Positions 53,314-63,527 of a stretch of DNA of 64,000 nt are shown here, one piece after another. The translations under genes were made by a program, and so were the position numbers. The stretch spans positions 6,510,001 through 6,574,000 of the forward strand of contig NC_092801.1 of NCBI RefSeq assembly GCF_918797505.1, written 5' to 3'. The notes under the pieces are model-generated. The model was not told where the DNA came from. It made no database searches and saw nothing but the letters and a program-made list of their open reading frames with translations. The number at the start of each line of letters is the position of its first letter. The stretch's first letter is position 1. The stretch comes from Bemisia tabaci (Eukaryota; Arthropoda; Insecta; Hemiptera; Aleyrodidae).

Positions 53314-54535
53314 AGTGGATCGAGTCAATGATAAAGGTCAGGCATGAATTTTTTGACTAAACCGCAAATTTATACGTTTATTTCGTCACATTTTAAATTT
53401 CAAGTGGTGCTTTCAAAAGAAAATTTCACGAAGAAACCAATGGAACCACGTTCGGAACCTCAAAATGTTGTATAAAAGGAGTTATAAACGTTTAAAGTTG
53501 CCAAATTCTGTCCGACCTCTCCCATTGACTCGGTCCACTGTGCGTCGCAAACGAAGATGGAGGGTTCTGCACTTCGACCATGGAATTACTTCCTAAAATT
53601 GCAAAATATGTTTATTTTATCACATTTTAAATTTCAAGTGGTGCTTTAAAAAGAAAATTTCACGAGGAAACCAATGGAACCACGTTCGGAACCTCAAAAT
53701 TTTGTATAAAAGGAGTTATAAACGTTTAAAGTTGCCAAATTCTGTCCGACCTCTCCTATTGACTCGATCCACTGTGCGTCGCAAACGGAGATGCAGGATC
53801 CTGCACTTCGACCATGGAATTATTTCCTAAAATTGCAAATTTATATGTTTATTTCGTCACGTTTTAAATTTCAAGTGGTGCTTTAAAAAGAAAATTTCAC
53901 GAAGAAACCAATGGAACCACTCTCGGAACCTCCAAATTTTGTATAAAAGGAGTTAAAAGCGTTTAAAGTTGCCAAATTCTGTCCGACCTCTCCCATTGAC
54001 TCGGTCCACTGTGCGTCGCAAACGGAGATGCAGGATCCTGCACTTCGGCCATGGAATTACTTCCTAAAATTGCAAATTTATATGTTTATTTCGTCACATT
54101 TTAAATTTTAAGTGGTGCTTTAAAAAGAAAATTTCACGAAGAAACTAATGGAACCACTCTCGGAACCTCAAAATTGTATAAAAGGAGTTATAAACGTTTA
54201 AATTTGCCAAATTCTGCCCGACCTCTCCCATTGACTCGGACCACCGTGCGACGCAAACGGAGATGCAGGGTTCTGCACTTCGGCCATGGAATTACTTCCT
54301 AAAATTGCAAATTTATATGTTTATTTCGTCACATTTTAAATTTCAAGTGGTGCTTTCAAAAGAAAATTTCACGAAGAAACCAATGGAACCACTCTCGGAA
54401 CCTCAAAATTGTATAAAAGGAGTTATAAACGTTTAAAGTTGCCAAATTCTGTTCGACCTCTCCCATTGACTCGGACCACTGTGCGACGCAAACGGAGATG
54501 CAGGGTTCTGCACTTCGACCATGGAATTACTTCCT
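53314..54535 (+). repeat. Family E element expanded into a five-unit tandem array (period 234-237 bp)
   Basis: The array opens with an E left end (GCACAGTGGATCGAGTCAAT). Units with CAAGTGGTGCTTTAAAAAGA, AAACCAATGGAACCAC, GTTATAAACGTTTAAAGTTG and GTCCGACCTCTCCCATTGAC then repeat; the word CAAGTGGTGC starts at 53401, 53635, 53872, 54109 (as TAAGTGG) and 54344. Each unit ends CCACTGTGCG(T/A)CGCAAACG, the E right end, plus a short GATGCAGGATCCTGCACTTC linker. A single-unit E element at 57428-57668 shows the ancestral form. Confidence 0.9.
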
Positions 54536-54672
54536 CGTTGAAATTGTATACTTGGGTTTTATGGTCTTTCCGGATTCGCTGGCATACAGGGGGCCCTTAG
54601 GAATTCGGAGCAAGGCCTCGTTAGGGATGAGGTCAGAACTTCGGAATATCCTCGGGTAAGCTGCCCCACCTT

Positions 54673-54925
54673 CTACCGCGCTAAGGAAAAACGTCGTATG
54701 AGCCTTCAGGCGTTGCCAAATTTCCTCCAGTAAATCACGAATTTTCGGGAAAATTTGTAAATATTTTTCCTCCAATTTTTCAGATAATTTTGTTCGCAAT
54801 GTCACTGAAAATTCCTGAAAATTTCAAGGAGAAATCTTCACAGCTTTTCTAAAAAAATGAACATTTTATCAAAGGAAATTGGCAACTTTTGAATGTTCAT
54901 ACGGCGTTTTTCCTTAGCACGGGAG
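54673..54925. mobile_element. Family A MITE, complete
   Basis: CTACCGCGCTAAGGAAAAAC to CGTTTTTCCTTAGCACGGGAG, 253 bp. Confidence 0.83.
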
Positions 54926-55161
54926 ACTTGGAGTTGGGCGATTCAGCCGGATGAACGAGCGAGGGCCGTAATCAGCACAGCCGTTGATTAGCAGCAGTAA
55001 TTACTAATTACAAGGCGAACTATGTTCTGAAATTCTTGGCCAAAATGTCAGCTGATTACATATCAATGAACTTTTGTCTAAAAGCCTGTCTGGGAATGGT
55101 TACATTCAAGTGTTAATAAACGTGTTTCAGTCAACAGATCGACTGCAGTCTTACACCGACC

Positions 55162-55546
55162 TAGAGTACCTGTATAGCGAGAGTATGGACAGATGTGAAA
55201 CTCCGAAAATCCATCAGGCCTTCACCGATGCTTCTGCGAATAAAGTTAGGGCCCAGAAATGCAGCCAACCTATGAATTTCAATTATCCAGAACGATTTAC
55301 TAATACTATTGTTACGAACCGACGTTTATTAAGCACGTGTTTGACTCAGTTTTTGCATAAATTTACTCAATTTTGCGGAAGAACGCTCATTTCTGTACAT
55401 TCTTTGCCATCATGGTTAGAATTGGAATCTGCAGACTGGCAGTGAAATTTTGTGCGTTAGAAGTTGGTTAGAAGGGTGGCTGCACTTTTGGGCCCTAAGC
55501 CCTCCATGAAACGATCTGTCCATACTCTCGCTATACAGGTACTCTA
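55162..55546. mobile_element. Family I TIR element with 8-bp target duplication
   Basis: TAGAGTACCTGTATAGCGAG at the left and CTCGCTATACAGGTACTCTA at the right form a long inverted repeat. CACCGACC flanks both sides (55154-55161, 55547-55554), pointing to a hAT-type element. End fragments recur at 40870 and 58735. A 123-codon frame through it is judged accidental. Confidence 0.88.
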
Positions 55547-55618
55547 CACCGACCCCATGGCGGGTTTGCAAAAAGTAATAACACGCACGTATAACATTAT
55601 CGTCTATTCAGAATGTGT

Positions 55619-55864
55619 CTGCCGTGCTAAGCAAGAACGCCGTAAATCCATCAAGATTTTCCCGCGTTTTTTGAATATCAACACTTCATCAAATAAAATC
55701 TGTTTCATCCATGCACATCAAAATTTCAGGTCGAGTTCTTGTTAGGAATTGCGAAGGAATTCTGTAAAAATACTGTCCCGAGGTACGCAAGTTTTTCTGC
55801 TATGATACATTGTTTCCAAAAAACCTGAAAATGGCGTTTACGGCTTTTGCGCGTCGCGCGGCAG
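55619..55864. mobile_element. Family C MITE, complete
   Basis: CTGCCGTGCTAAGCAAGAAC to GGCGTTTACGGCTTTTGCGC, ending GGCAG. Inner sequence matches 8454-8695. Confidence 0.8.
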
Positions 55865-55978
55865 ATACTTACTTTAAAATTGGACTTCATGACATGTTTT
55901 TATTATTATCATTCCCTGTCACGGAATCGCAACGAAAATGAGGGGGAGAAAAAAACGGGCATCGCAAACTGTCTCTAA

Positions 55979-56190
55979 GCCGGCCAGGTTAGCCTAGTGA
56001 TCAGCGCGTCTGACTCTAGATCAATAGGTCCCGGGTTCGAATCCCGGTGGTGGCGACAAATTTTCATGGAACTGACGAGTGGATCTGCAGAAACAGATTC
56101 CACTCGGCCTTAATCCCTGAAAATTTGAAAACCTGGAGCATGGATGTGCCTAAATCCCATGATGTCTACATACATACATACATACATAAA
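55979..56190 (+). mobile_element. tRNA-derived SINE, apparently complete
   Basis: The tRNA-like head (55979-56055) has an A box-like TTAGCCTAGTGATC and a perfect B box GGTTCGAATCC in a fully paired T arm (CCGGG/CCCGG). The anticodon stem pairs poorly. About 110 bp of unrelated body follow, then a (TACA)n tail at 56168-56188. Pol III promoter plus short-repeat tail is SINE architecture. Confidence 0.8.
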
Positions 56191-56197
56191 GTCGCTT

Positions 56198-56416
56198 TTA
56201 TAGCGCCGCCTCGCGCTCTGCGACGCCCAATCGCCATTGCCCCCTATCCTCCCAGAGATCATCAGGCAATTGGCACCTTCTGATCTCCTCCTCCACCCCT
56301 TGTCGCCAACCTTTCACAGGACGTCCACGCCGTCGCCTTCCGGGAGGAACCCAATCGAAGACCTGCTTGGGCAACCGGTCGTCTGCCATCCTTCGCACAT
56401 GTCCATACCAGACCAA
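56198..56416 (-). pseudogene. Non-LTR retrotransposon (LINE) reverse-transcriptase protein, C-terminal fragment
   Basis: The minus-strand frame reads WYGHVRRMADDRLPKQVFDW, then PPGRRRRGRPVKGWRQGVEE and ending with a W....R..W spacing. GHV.RM.D.R.P, PGRRRRGRP and the following Trp motif are the well-known tail after the reverse-transcriptase domain of insect non-LTR elements. The polymerase motifs are absent, so this is a dead fragment. Confidence 0.85.
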
Positions 56417-56429
56417 CTAAGCTTACTAA

Positions 56430-56700
56430 GCTAACTGGCTTCAAGGCGTATGAACCACTCATTGGAAGGGCAGACAGGGCTCTCAGCTGTAGTGGAAGCA
56501 ACCTGTCTAGGAGAGGAAACTCCAAAATCAAACCCCGGTCCTCCAGGTTGGGGGTTGAGTCATCGGGCTAACTCCCCGATACTCGGAAAAAGAAATACTG
56601 TTAAAAGACCCAATAACAATTGCCATGATGTCTAAGGACAATAAATACTGTCTATCGATGGCTGTAGGTCCTAACGGAATATAAGCCACTAAACCAGCAA
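56430..56700 (+). mobile_element. LINE 5'-region-like fragment facing away from the RT fragment
   Basis: GGAGAGGAAACTCCAAAATC, AACCCCGGTCCTCCAGGTTG and GGGGGTTGAGTC resemble, from general knowledge, the leader found upstream of the first ORF in insect LINEs. It lies on the opposite strand to the RT tail at 56198, so the two pieces are rearranged. Confidence 0.5.
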
Positions 56701-56773
56701 AAAAAACAAAAAAACTGTCTCTACAGTAAAAGCTCCGAGACCTCTTAAATTTGCATATCTGGCAACGCTTAGT

Positions 56774-57075
56774 TCCAGCGTTCTACGGGCCGATTTTCAT
56801 GGTTTTTGCGGTTATCGACGGGCAATTGTCTCTAGATGAGCCCGTTTTTCTCAGATTTTCAAATTGTGACCCAGGTTTTTTTTTTATATTCCATGGTAAA
56901 GTTGCGAATTCTCCCATTTAAACAATGTAAATTTTTATTTTTCGTCACAGTTCGTTTGAGCGTTCTACTCGGCCGATTTCCATGATTTCTGCAGTTATCG
57001 ACGGGTGACAGCCCCTAGATGAGCCCGGTGCAATCAGATTTTGGAAATATGACCGAGATTTTTTGATAAAAGAGT
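56774..57075 (+). repeat. Two-copy duplication, spacing ~185 bp
   Basis: AGCGTTCTACGGGCCGATTT, then TTATCGACGGG and TAGATGAGCCCG at 56774-56850, recur as GAGCGTTCTACTCGGCCGAT, TTATCGACGGG and TAGATGAGCCCG at 56956-57030. Confidence 0.75.
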
Positions 57076-57194
57076 AGACCGGAGAGCTTAGAACCGGGGG
57101 GGGGGGGGGGAAGATTGGACGAATGAGAGTCGGGTATGAAAATCTTTTAATTTTTCTGTCGAAGCGGGCCTAAGAGAGAAAAAGTATTCAAAGC

Positions 57195-57306
57195 TTTCGT
57201 TAAAATTAAATTAATTAAATTAATTAAATTAATAAATTAATTTTCTGAGAGGAAATTTGGCAACATTCAAATTCTCACACGGCGCGTTTCTGTCCAGCAC
57301 GGTAGC
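57195..57306. repeat. (AATT)-rich microsatellite and a family A right-end fragment
   Basis: TTAAATTAATTAAATTAATT repeats to ~57245. GAGGAAATTTGGCAACATTC and CCAGCACGGTAG (57248-57306) are a decayed A right end. Confidence 0.7.
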
Positions 57307-57427
57307 GCACAGTGGACAATTGGACATCGGCGTTTCCTCATCGGGAAAAGTACACTGACCTATTCACTGTGTTTACATCGAAACGAGGGGTATTGCCGGT
57401 TGCGGACGAGCCAGGCGCTACTTTCCG

Positions 57428-57668
57428 GCGTGGCGCCGCCGCACAGAGGATCGAGTCAATCGGAAAGGTCGGACATGACATTTTCTACTGAAACTGCAAA
57501 TTTTGATGTTTATTTCGTCACAATTTAAATTTTAAGGGAAGAAAAATTCACGAGGAAGCCAATAGAACCACTTTTAGAACCTCAAAGTTTTGTATAACCG
57601 GAGTTACGAGCGTTTAAAGTTTCCAAATTTTGTCCGACCTCTCCTGTCGACTCGACCCACTGTGCGCC
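57428..57668. mobile_element. Family E MITE, single unit
   Basis: CGCACAGAGGATCGAGTCAA and AAGGTCGGACATGA at the left mirror TTGTCCGACCTCTCC and GACTCGACCCACTGTGCG at the right. The interior has the same CGTCACAATTTAAATTTTAA and ACCTCAAAG words as the array at 53314. Confidence 0.8.
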
Positions 57669-57683
57669 GGAGAGTGCAATGCC

Positions 57684-58106
57684 GCACTGAAAAAAAAAAT
57701 CTCGGTGTATTTACTAAGAAAAGGGTAAAATTACCGAGAATTCAGGGTTCTATTTGATCCCAGTTTTTTCTTGGTAAAATTACCATTTATGGAATTGGTA
57801 ATTTTACCGAGAAATCTCGGTGAAATTATTGAACTTTCTCGGTAATTTTACTGGACCTTGGTAAAAACGCCAATAGTTTTTATCGACTGTGGTAGAATTA
57901 CCGAGATAATATGGCAAAGTTACCGGGGATTGATTACCAATAAAAGTGGTATTCTTACCTGAGAAAAAAACAGTATAAATACCGGTTTTTAGGTAAGCTT
58001 ACCAGTCTGTCTTGGTAAAATTACCAATAATTGGTACAACAAAGTGAGATGGTAAAGATACCAACGGACCTTGGTAAAAACGCCGAGAATTTTTTTTTTT
58101 CAGTGC
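57684..58106. mobile_element. Family F TIR element, complete, 3-bp GCC duplication
   Basis: GCACTGAAAAAAAAAATCTC to GAGAATTTTTTTTTTCAGTGC. GCC lies at 57681-57683 and 58107-58109. The interior is dominated by GGTAA and TTACC words in alternating orientation. A short 3-bp duplication with a CACTG terminus would fit a CACTA-like group, but one case is weak evidence. Confidence 0.8.
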
Positions 58107-58178
58107 GCCTGATTTCATTCCCTCGGCTCAACTAGGTTCTGATCTTATGTGGCAGTTCATCGGGTTTGCCGTCCAAAA

Positions 58179-58343
58179 CAGTGGCGTGGCGTGAATTGCG
58201 ATATATCGATTGTTATGGCATTTAAACCTATGGAAAAGGATCGATTAACAGGGTGTTCGCAGCGAACACCTTATTATTCGATTCTTTACCATAGGTTTAA
58301 ATGGCATAACAATCGATATATCGCAATTCACGCCACGCCACTG
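58179..58343. mobile_element. Family D MITE, perfect 8-bp target duplication
   Basis: CAGTGGCGTGGCGTGAATTG to CACGCCACGCCACTG, 165 bp, GTCCAAAA on both sides (58171-58178, 58344-58351). Confidence 0.94.
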
Positions 58344-58627
58344 GTCCAAAATCGTTACCGGAAAGGGCTCAACGGACTCGTTAAATCATCAGGGCATTTT
58401 TGAGGCTATAACCTCGTGGGCGGATCACGCGGCAACCGCCTGTACAGATCGTCGCCGCTCACCTCTTCCATGCCCGAGGAGCATGTTGCGTCGCACCAGA
58501 TTTTAAACTCCTAATCTCCATGCCCCCCTCCCTTCCTCTCTCGGGATGCATAATCATTGTTGCCGATGTAACTAGCAAAATTTAGCCAATTTTTGCGATT
58601 TAAAGTGATTCGATGGATCGCAAAGCA

Positions 58628-58858
58628 CACTGAAAAAAAATTATCGGCGTTTTTACCAACATCCGTTGGTACCTTTACCATCTCACTTTTTTTGACCAAT
58701 TATTGGTAATTTTACCAAGACAGACTGGTTAGCTATTGGAATCTGCAGACTGGCAGTGAAATTTTGGGCGTTAGAAGTTGGTTCGAAAAATGACTGCACT
58801 TTTGGGCCTTAAGCCCTCCATGACGATCTGTCCATACTCTCGCAATATAGGTACTCGA
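58628..58858. mobile_element. F fragment joined to I fragment
   Basis: ACACTGAAAAAAAATTATCG to CAAGACAGACTGGTTAGC is F. From 58735 TGGAATCTGCAGACTGGCAG to CTCGCAATATAGGTACTC is the right part of I (compare 55424-55544). Confidence 0.75.
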
Positions 58859-58882
58859 AGTTTTTCTTTTTTCGAAACGGAT

Positions 58883-59304
58883 GCACTGAAAAAAAATTCT
58901 CGGCGATTTTACCAAGATCCGTTGGTACCTTTACCATCTCACTTTTTTTTTTACCAATTATTGGTAATTATACCAAGACAGACTGGTAAGCTTACCTAAA
59001 AACCGGTATTTTTACTGTTTTTTTCAGTTAAGAATACCACTTTAATTGGTAATCAATTCCCGGTAACTTTGCCATCTCATCTCGGTAATTCTACCACAGT
59101 CGATAGAAAATATTGGCGTTTTTACCAATTAGGTCCAGTAAAATTACCGAGAAAGTTCAATGATTTTACCGAGATTTCTCGGTAAAATTACCAATTCCAT
59201 AAACGGTAATTTTACCAAGAAAAAACTGGGATCAAATAGAACCCTGAATTCTTGGTAAGTTTACCCTTTTCTTGGTAAATACACCGAGATTTTTTTTTCC
59301 GTGC
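58883..59304. mobile_element. Family F TIR element, complete, inverted relative to 57684
   Basis: GCACTGAAAAAAAATTCTCG to CCGAGATTTTTTTTTCCGTGC, 422 bp. The order of internal words is the reverse of the copy at 57684-58106. Confidence 0.82.
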
Positions 59305-59341
59305 AGTTAGTAAAAGCAAATTTAAAGAAAAAGCTCTTAGA

Positions 59342-59757
59342 GGTGATTCGATGGACGCTGTATTTTGTGTCAAAAAGACATGCGACAAAAGACATTTTTC
59401 AGCTACTCGTCATTTTTCTCGAATTTTGAGATGGCAATTCTGTTGCCAGGACACTAAAAAATTCACTCACCAATTTTGACGTACAAATTCAACGTATTAT
59501 AGGAGTGGTTTTTTTAGAGAAAATCTAGCATTCGAGTGCAGTTTCGATATCTGTATCGAATATGCGATATTTTTCCTCCAAAAAAACAAGCCTCTGTTAC
59601 GTTGAATTTGTTTGTCAAAACCGTTAAAAGAATTGTTTAGTCCCCTGACAACAGAATTGCAATCTCAAAATTCGAGAAGTATGTCGAGTAGCTGAAAAAA
59701 TGGAACCAATCTAGCCCATGTCGCTCTGACACAAAATAAGGCGTCCATTGAATCACC
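59342..59757. mobile_element. Family J palindrome
   Basis: GGTGATTCGATGGACGCTGT to GGCGTCCATTGAATCACC. TTAA follows on the right; TAGA precedes on the left. Confidence 0.8.
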
Positions 59758-60366
59758 TTAATGTTATTCAAATTTTCCTCCTTTTCCTGGAGCTCTCGAT
59801 TTCTGGAAGTAAATTTCCAGCATTTTTGAGACCGCTCATTCAATAGTTGATACTTAATTTAAAGCAACATCCTGATATATCTTGTCCCCTCCCCGCCCCC
59901 TTTCCAGGATGCATAATCGTTGTTGCCAATGTAACCAGTAAAGTTTAGCGAATTTTTGCGATTTAATGTTATTCAATTTACCAAAATTGACCAAATTAAC
60001 CAAATTAATGTCTTTTACGTGATGATAATACTTTCCCATAATATAATGTTCATTGCCTGTGGGAAAATAAGAAAATGCAAAAACTATGTTTCGTCTCTGT
60101 ACAAAGGAATAAGGCAGAATGATACCGCTTTCTGTCGATCTAAGCCGTCAAACCCACCATCACGACATGGATGCAACTATAGGTGCTTGACGGATGCCCG
60201 GGTTGCATATGCAAAAAATTGAAGGCGCTCCAGCTTTCTTGTCTTCCAAGCAATGCGCTTCGCTGCGCTGCAAGTCTTGCTCGTGCATTTTGCTTCGCTG
60301 TGTCTAGTCAATGGCATGAACATGACTCAGAAAAACAAGGATTATTATCTCTCACTAAGCTCTTAC
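59758..60366. other. No gene seen
   Basis: AT-rich sequence; GGATGCATAATCGTTGTTGC (about 59907) repeats a piece of 58540-58570. No exon signature. Confidence 0.35.
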
Positions 60367-60556
60367 TGCCGTGCTTAGGAAAAACGCAGTATGAGCCGCC
60401 AGGCGTTGCCGAATTTCCTTAAAAAACAATGAGTTTTCAGAAGAATTTGTGAATATTTCTCCTTCGATTTTTCGGAAGATTTTCTTCGAAATTTGATCCG
60501 AAAATTTTGAAAATGTCGAGGATAAATATTCATAACAGGGTGATCCAAAAATCCTA
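60367..60556. mobile_element. Family A left half, then a short L end
   Basis: CTGCCGTGCTTAGGAAAAAC with TTGCCGAATTTCC is an A left end, truncated near 60534, where ACAGGGTGATCCAAAAATCC, an L terminus, begins. Confidence 0.7.
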
Positions 60557-60841
60557 CACGGAGAAAAATCTATGTCTTTAAACCAATCGATGGTTCATAT
60601 GGATCACCACTAATAGTCGTAAATGAACTAATGATTCTCGGTCTATGAACCATATTAAGGTATTATATACCATCACTAAGGTATAAAATTTAAGGTGTCC
60701 TGGTCCGCGACGTAAATAGCCTGGTTGCTGATCGTCGTGAATTAAGTAACTAACTAACTATTATACGTTGCCTTTACTACTATTAGTGGTGTTCCATATG
60801 AGCTACTAATTATTGTATAGCCATAGGTTTTTCTCAGTGTG
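60557..60841. mobile_element. TIR element (~285 bp) with CACNGAGAAAAA ends
   Basis: CACGGAGAAAAATCTATG at the left mirrors CCATAGGTTTTTCTCAGTGTG at the right in part, and CATATGGATCACCACTAATA mirrors ACTATTAGTGGTGTTCCATA inside. Confidence 0.65.
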
Positions 60842-60854
60842 CACCACCTCCACC

Positions 60855-61145
60855 AGTGGCGAGGCGTGAGGGATCAATTATTATCGATGTTTCCCAGTTG
60901 GAAGCTGTGGAACTACACACTCCGGCTCATTTGTAAAAGAACATATGTTCATAAGGAAACTAATGGTATATACGTTGTTTTTAAGCTGACCAGAAATTGT
61001 AGTTCCTAATTGCAAAATAGAGGTCATTAGGCCGTAAATCAACCATGAAATTGCACAATCTGAGCAGTATTGCAAGGCCAGGTTTAGCATCTTGCAGAAA
61101 AAAATGGATAAATTGTGGCGACTACATCTTACAATATTAGGAACT
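60855..61145. mobile_element. Family D left-end fragment joined to a Y element
   Basis: CAGTGGCGAGGCGTGAGGGA to GAAGCTGTGG is D. From 60911 ACTACACACTCCGGCTCATT ... AGAAATTGTAGTTCCTAATT matches Y at 6430-6562. Confidence 0.6.
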
Positions 61146-61247
61146 ACAATTTTCAGCTCGCTTCAGAAACAACGTTTGTTCCACAAGTTTCCATTCGCAG
61201 ATAAGTGACTTCACAAATGAGTCAGAAATAGTATTAATCATAATTGA

Positions 61248-61817
61248 ATCAGTGAGTTCGAAAACACTCCAACTCGGAAAAAAATTGTTCAAGAAACACC
61301 TAAAACTATGCGCAGCGAACGAAGAAGTTAGTTTAAGAAAAACCGTTTTGGTGCCAAAGGACAAGTACTTAGAAACTTTGTAAAGCACCAAGTGGAAATC
61401 GATACGCCATGTTTGATGACGGAGAATTAAGCGTTTAAAAAAGTTTCGAGTTGGTGTGTTTTCGTTCTCACCGACTTTCAGATACTGATTTTTCATAGTC
61501 TGCCTGAAAAATTTATATTTTTCGACCTGAATAACGCTTGAATATTTATATAACTTGTTGATACAAGGTATACTGAATCGAAAAAAGAAAACCGCAAAAT
61601 CGGATGGTCGCCCGTTTCCCTTGAGATGGCAAAAAATTGGTATTTCCAATGAAATACTTCGATTCTTCCCTTTTCCCGTCGCTGTTTCGAGCACTTCCGA
61701 TTGCAATTTCGAAATTTCCTTTTGCGTGCAGATGCTTCTATCCATAAGTGTTACTAAACCGTAGAAAAGTGAAAATCGAAAAACACCCGAGTTGGTGTGT
61801 TTTCGAACTCACTGATT
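61248..61817. mobile_element. TIR element X (~570 bp)
   Basis: GAATCAGTGAGTTCGAAAAC, then ACTCCAACTCGG, at the left mirrors CCGAGTTGGTGTGTTTTCGA and ACTCACTGATTC at the right. A third partial copy of the end lies inside (GAGTTGGTGTGTTTTCGTTC near 61448). A 202-codon minus-strand frame covers most of it but matches no family I know. Confidence 0.75.
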
Positions 61818-62140
61818 CAGTTGGAAAATGAAGTCCAACTCGTCGTTTCCCTGACGAAGGAACGTAACTCTATGCCATGGTTGCCAAATTGGCCCAAACA
61901 TGTCGATTATTCAAGAGAATAATCCTGCTAAGTTTCCGTTGAAAATTTGTGTGACTTTTGCATGAGATCAGGAGAGAAAATTGTGAAATTGTCAGTAAGA
62001 AATTCCCAAAATTTTCCTGGTAAAAATGCAATTTGCGCAGGACAATTTGGCAACATTGAAATGAAGTTACGTTCTTTCGTGAAAGAAACGACGAACTGTT
62101 TGCGGAAAACCGCGTTGTGCTGCAGTTGTAGTGCGCAGAA

Positions 62141-62319
62141 CGGTGGCGTGGCGTGGTTTGCGAAATATCGATTGCTCTGCCCTTCAACCCTATGGAAAAG
62201 GATCGAGAAACAGGATGTTCGCAGCGAAAACCTGAGTCATCGATCCTTCACCATAGCTTCAAGCGGTGAAATATCGATAGATCGCATATCGATAATCGAT
62301 CATTCACGCCTCGCTACTG
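62141..62319. mobile_element. Family D MITE (long subtype), perfect 8-bp target duplication
   Basis: CGGTGGCGTGGCGTGGTTTG to CATTCACGCCTCGCTACTG, 179 bp, flanked by GCGCAGAA (62133-62140, 62320-62327). Confidence 0.92.
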
Positions 62320-62452
62320 GCGCAGAAACGGACTGGCCGAGCAGCGTGCGGCGATGCTCGCTGTGTCAAGACCCTACTAAAAGCAACTTACAATGTTACG
62401 AAGTTTACAAGTTTATCGCCGCGGAGCTTTGATTAACTTGTTTCTCTCGGCG

Positions 62453-63052
62453 CACGGTGGATCAAGCCGATGGAGATGTTGCATGTGTGAGGAATTTGCG
62501 ATTTGACTGTTGATTCTTACGTAAAAGTTTGCGAGAAACACGATGGTGCCTCTGGTTTTCTCTGAAATCATCTCCCAAACTCAAAAAAAGCTCTCTAGTT
62601 GAGGCCAAAATGGAGGGGATATCCCACCCTACCCTGAGAGTCCACCTCTACATCAAGACAAACTCTCCATGCAAAGATAGGGAGCAAATACGTTAGCAGT
62701 GATGCCGTGTTTTCAGTTTTAGAGTCCCCAAATGAAGTGGCAGCCCTGTCAATGTATTAGCTCCCTATATCTTTGCATGGAGAGTTTGTCTTGATGTAGA
62801 GGGGGACTCTCAGGGTAGGGTGGGATATCCCCTCCATTTTGGCCTCAACTTAAGAGCTTTTTTTGAGCTTGGGGGTTGATTGCAGAGAAAACCAGTGGCA
62901 CCATCGTGTTTCTCGCGAACTTTTACGTAAGAAACAACAGTCAAATCGCAAATCCCTCACACATGCAACAATTGCAACATCTCCATTATAAGCGTTTAAA
63001 GTCTCCAAATGCCCGACCTCTCCCATTGACTCGATCCACTGTGCGGCGCAGC
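62453..63052. mobile_element. Family E MITE containing B
   Basis: GGCGCACGGTGGATCAAGCC at the left and TTGACTCGATCCACTGTGCG at the right are E ends, with AAGCGTTTAAAGT from the E interior. B occupies 62470-62987. Confidence 0.8.
62470..62987. mobile_element. Family B MITE nested in E
   Basis: ATGGAGATGTTGCATGTGTG to CAACATCTCCAT, with a duplicated GCAACA near the right end. 518 bp. Confidence 0.85.
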
Positions 63053-63129
63053 GCGGTCGCCTCTTTGAGTCTTTTCCCTCTGTCGATAGCTCCGCTGTTA
63101 CCGAGTAAAAAAAACCTACCTACAAAGCA

Positions 63130-63290
63130 GTGGCTAGGCGTGAATACGTGATTATCGACTGTTAATATTATCCCATTTCAAGCTATGGTGAAGAATCGAT
63201 GATTAAGGTGTCTGTGCGAACACCCTATTTACCGATCATTTTTCACAGGTTTGAATGGCATATCAATCGATACATCGCAAAGCACGCCAT
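63130..63290. mobile_element. Family D MITE, right end truncated
   Basis: CAGTGGCTAGGCGTGAATAC to TCGCAAAGCACGCC. CCATTTCAAGCTATGG and GTGCGAACACC blocks present. Confidence 0.78.
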
Positions 63291-63294
63291 AAAT

Positions 63295-63455
63295 GTGGCG
63301 AGGCGTGAATGATCGAGTATCGATACTGCCCCATTTGAAGCTACGGTAAGGAATCGATTATTTAGGTGTTCGCTGCGAACACCCTGTTTATCGATCCTTT
63401 ACCATAGGTTTAAATGGCATAGCAATCGATATATCGCAAAACACGCCACGCCACC
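63295..63455. mobile_element. Family D MITE, next copy in cluster
   Basis: TGTGGCGAGGCGTGAATGAT to CACGCCACGCCACCG, with GTTCGCTGCGAACACC at the centre. Confidence 0.82.
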
Positions 63456-63527
63456 GCAGAGGGCCCTCAATTGGAGTTGCGACGTTATCGCCGACCACGG
63501 CAGCACTCTATGGGCTTGATTGTTGAC

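Noticed and set aside
55074..55445. 123-codon plus-strand frame
   Set aside because: Mostly inside hAT-type element I.
61137..61745. 202-codon minus-strand frame
   Set aside because: It lies largely within TIR element X and its protein shows no recognisable domain; AT-rich chance frame is more likely.
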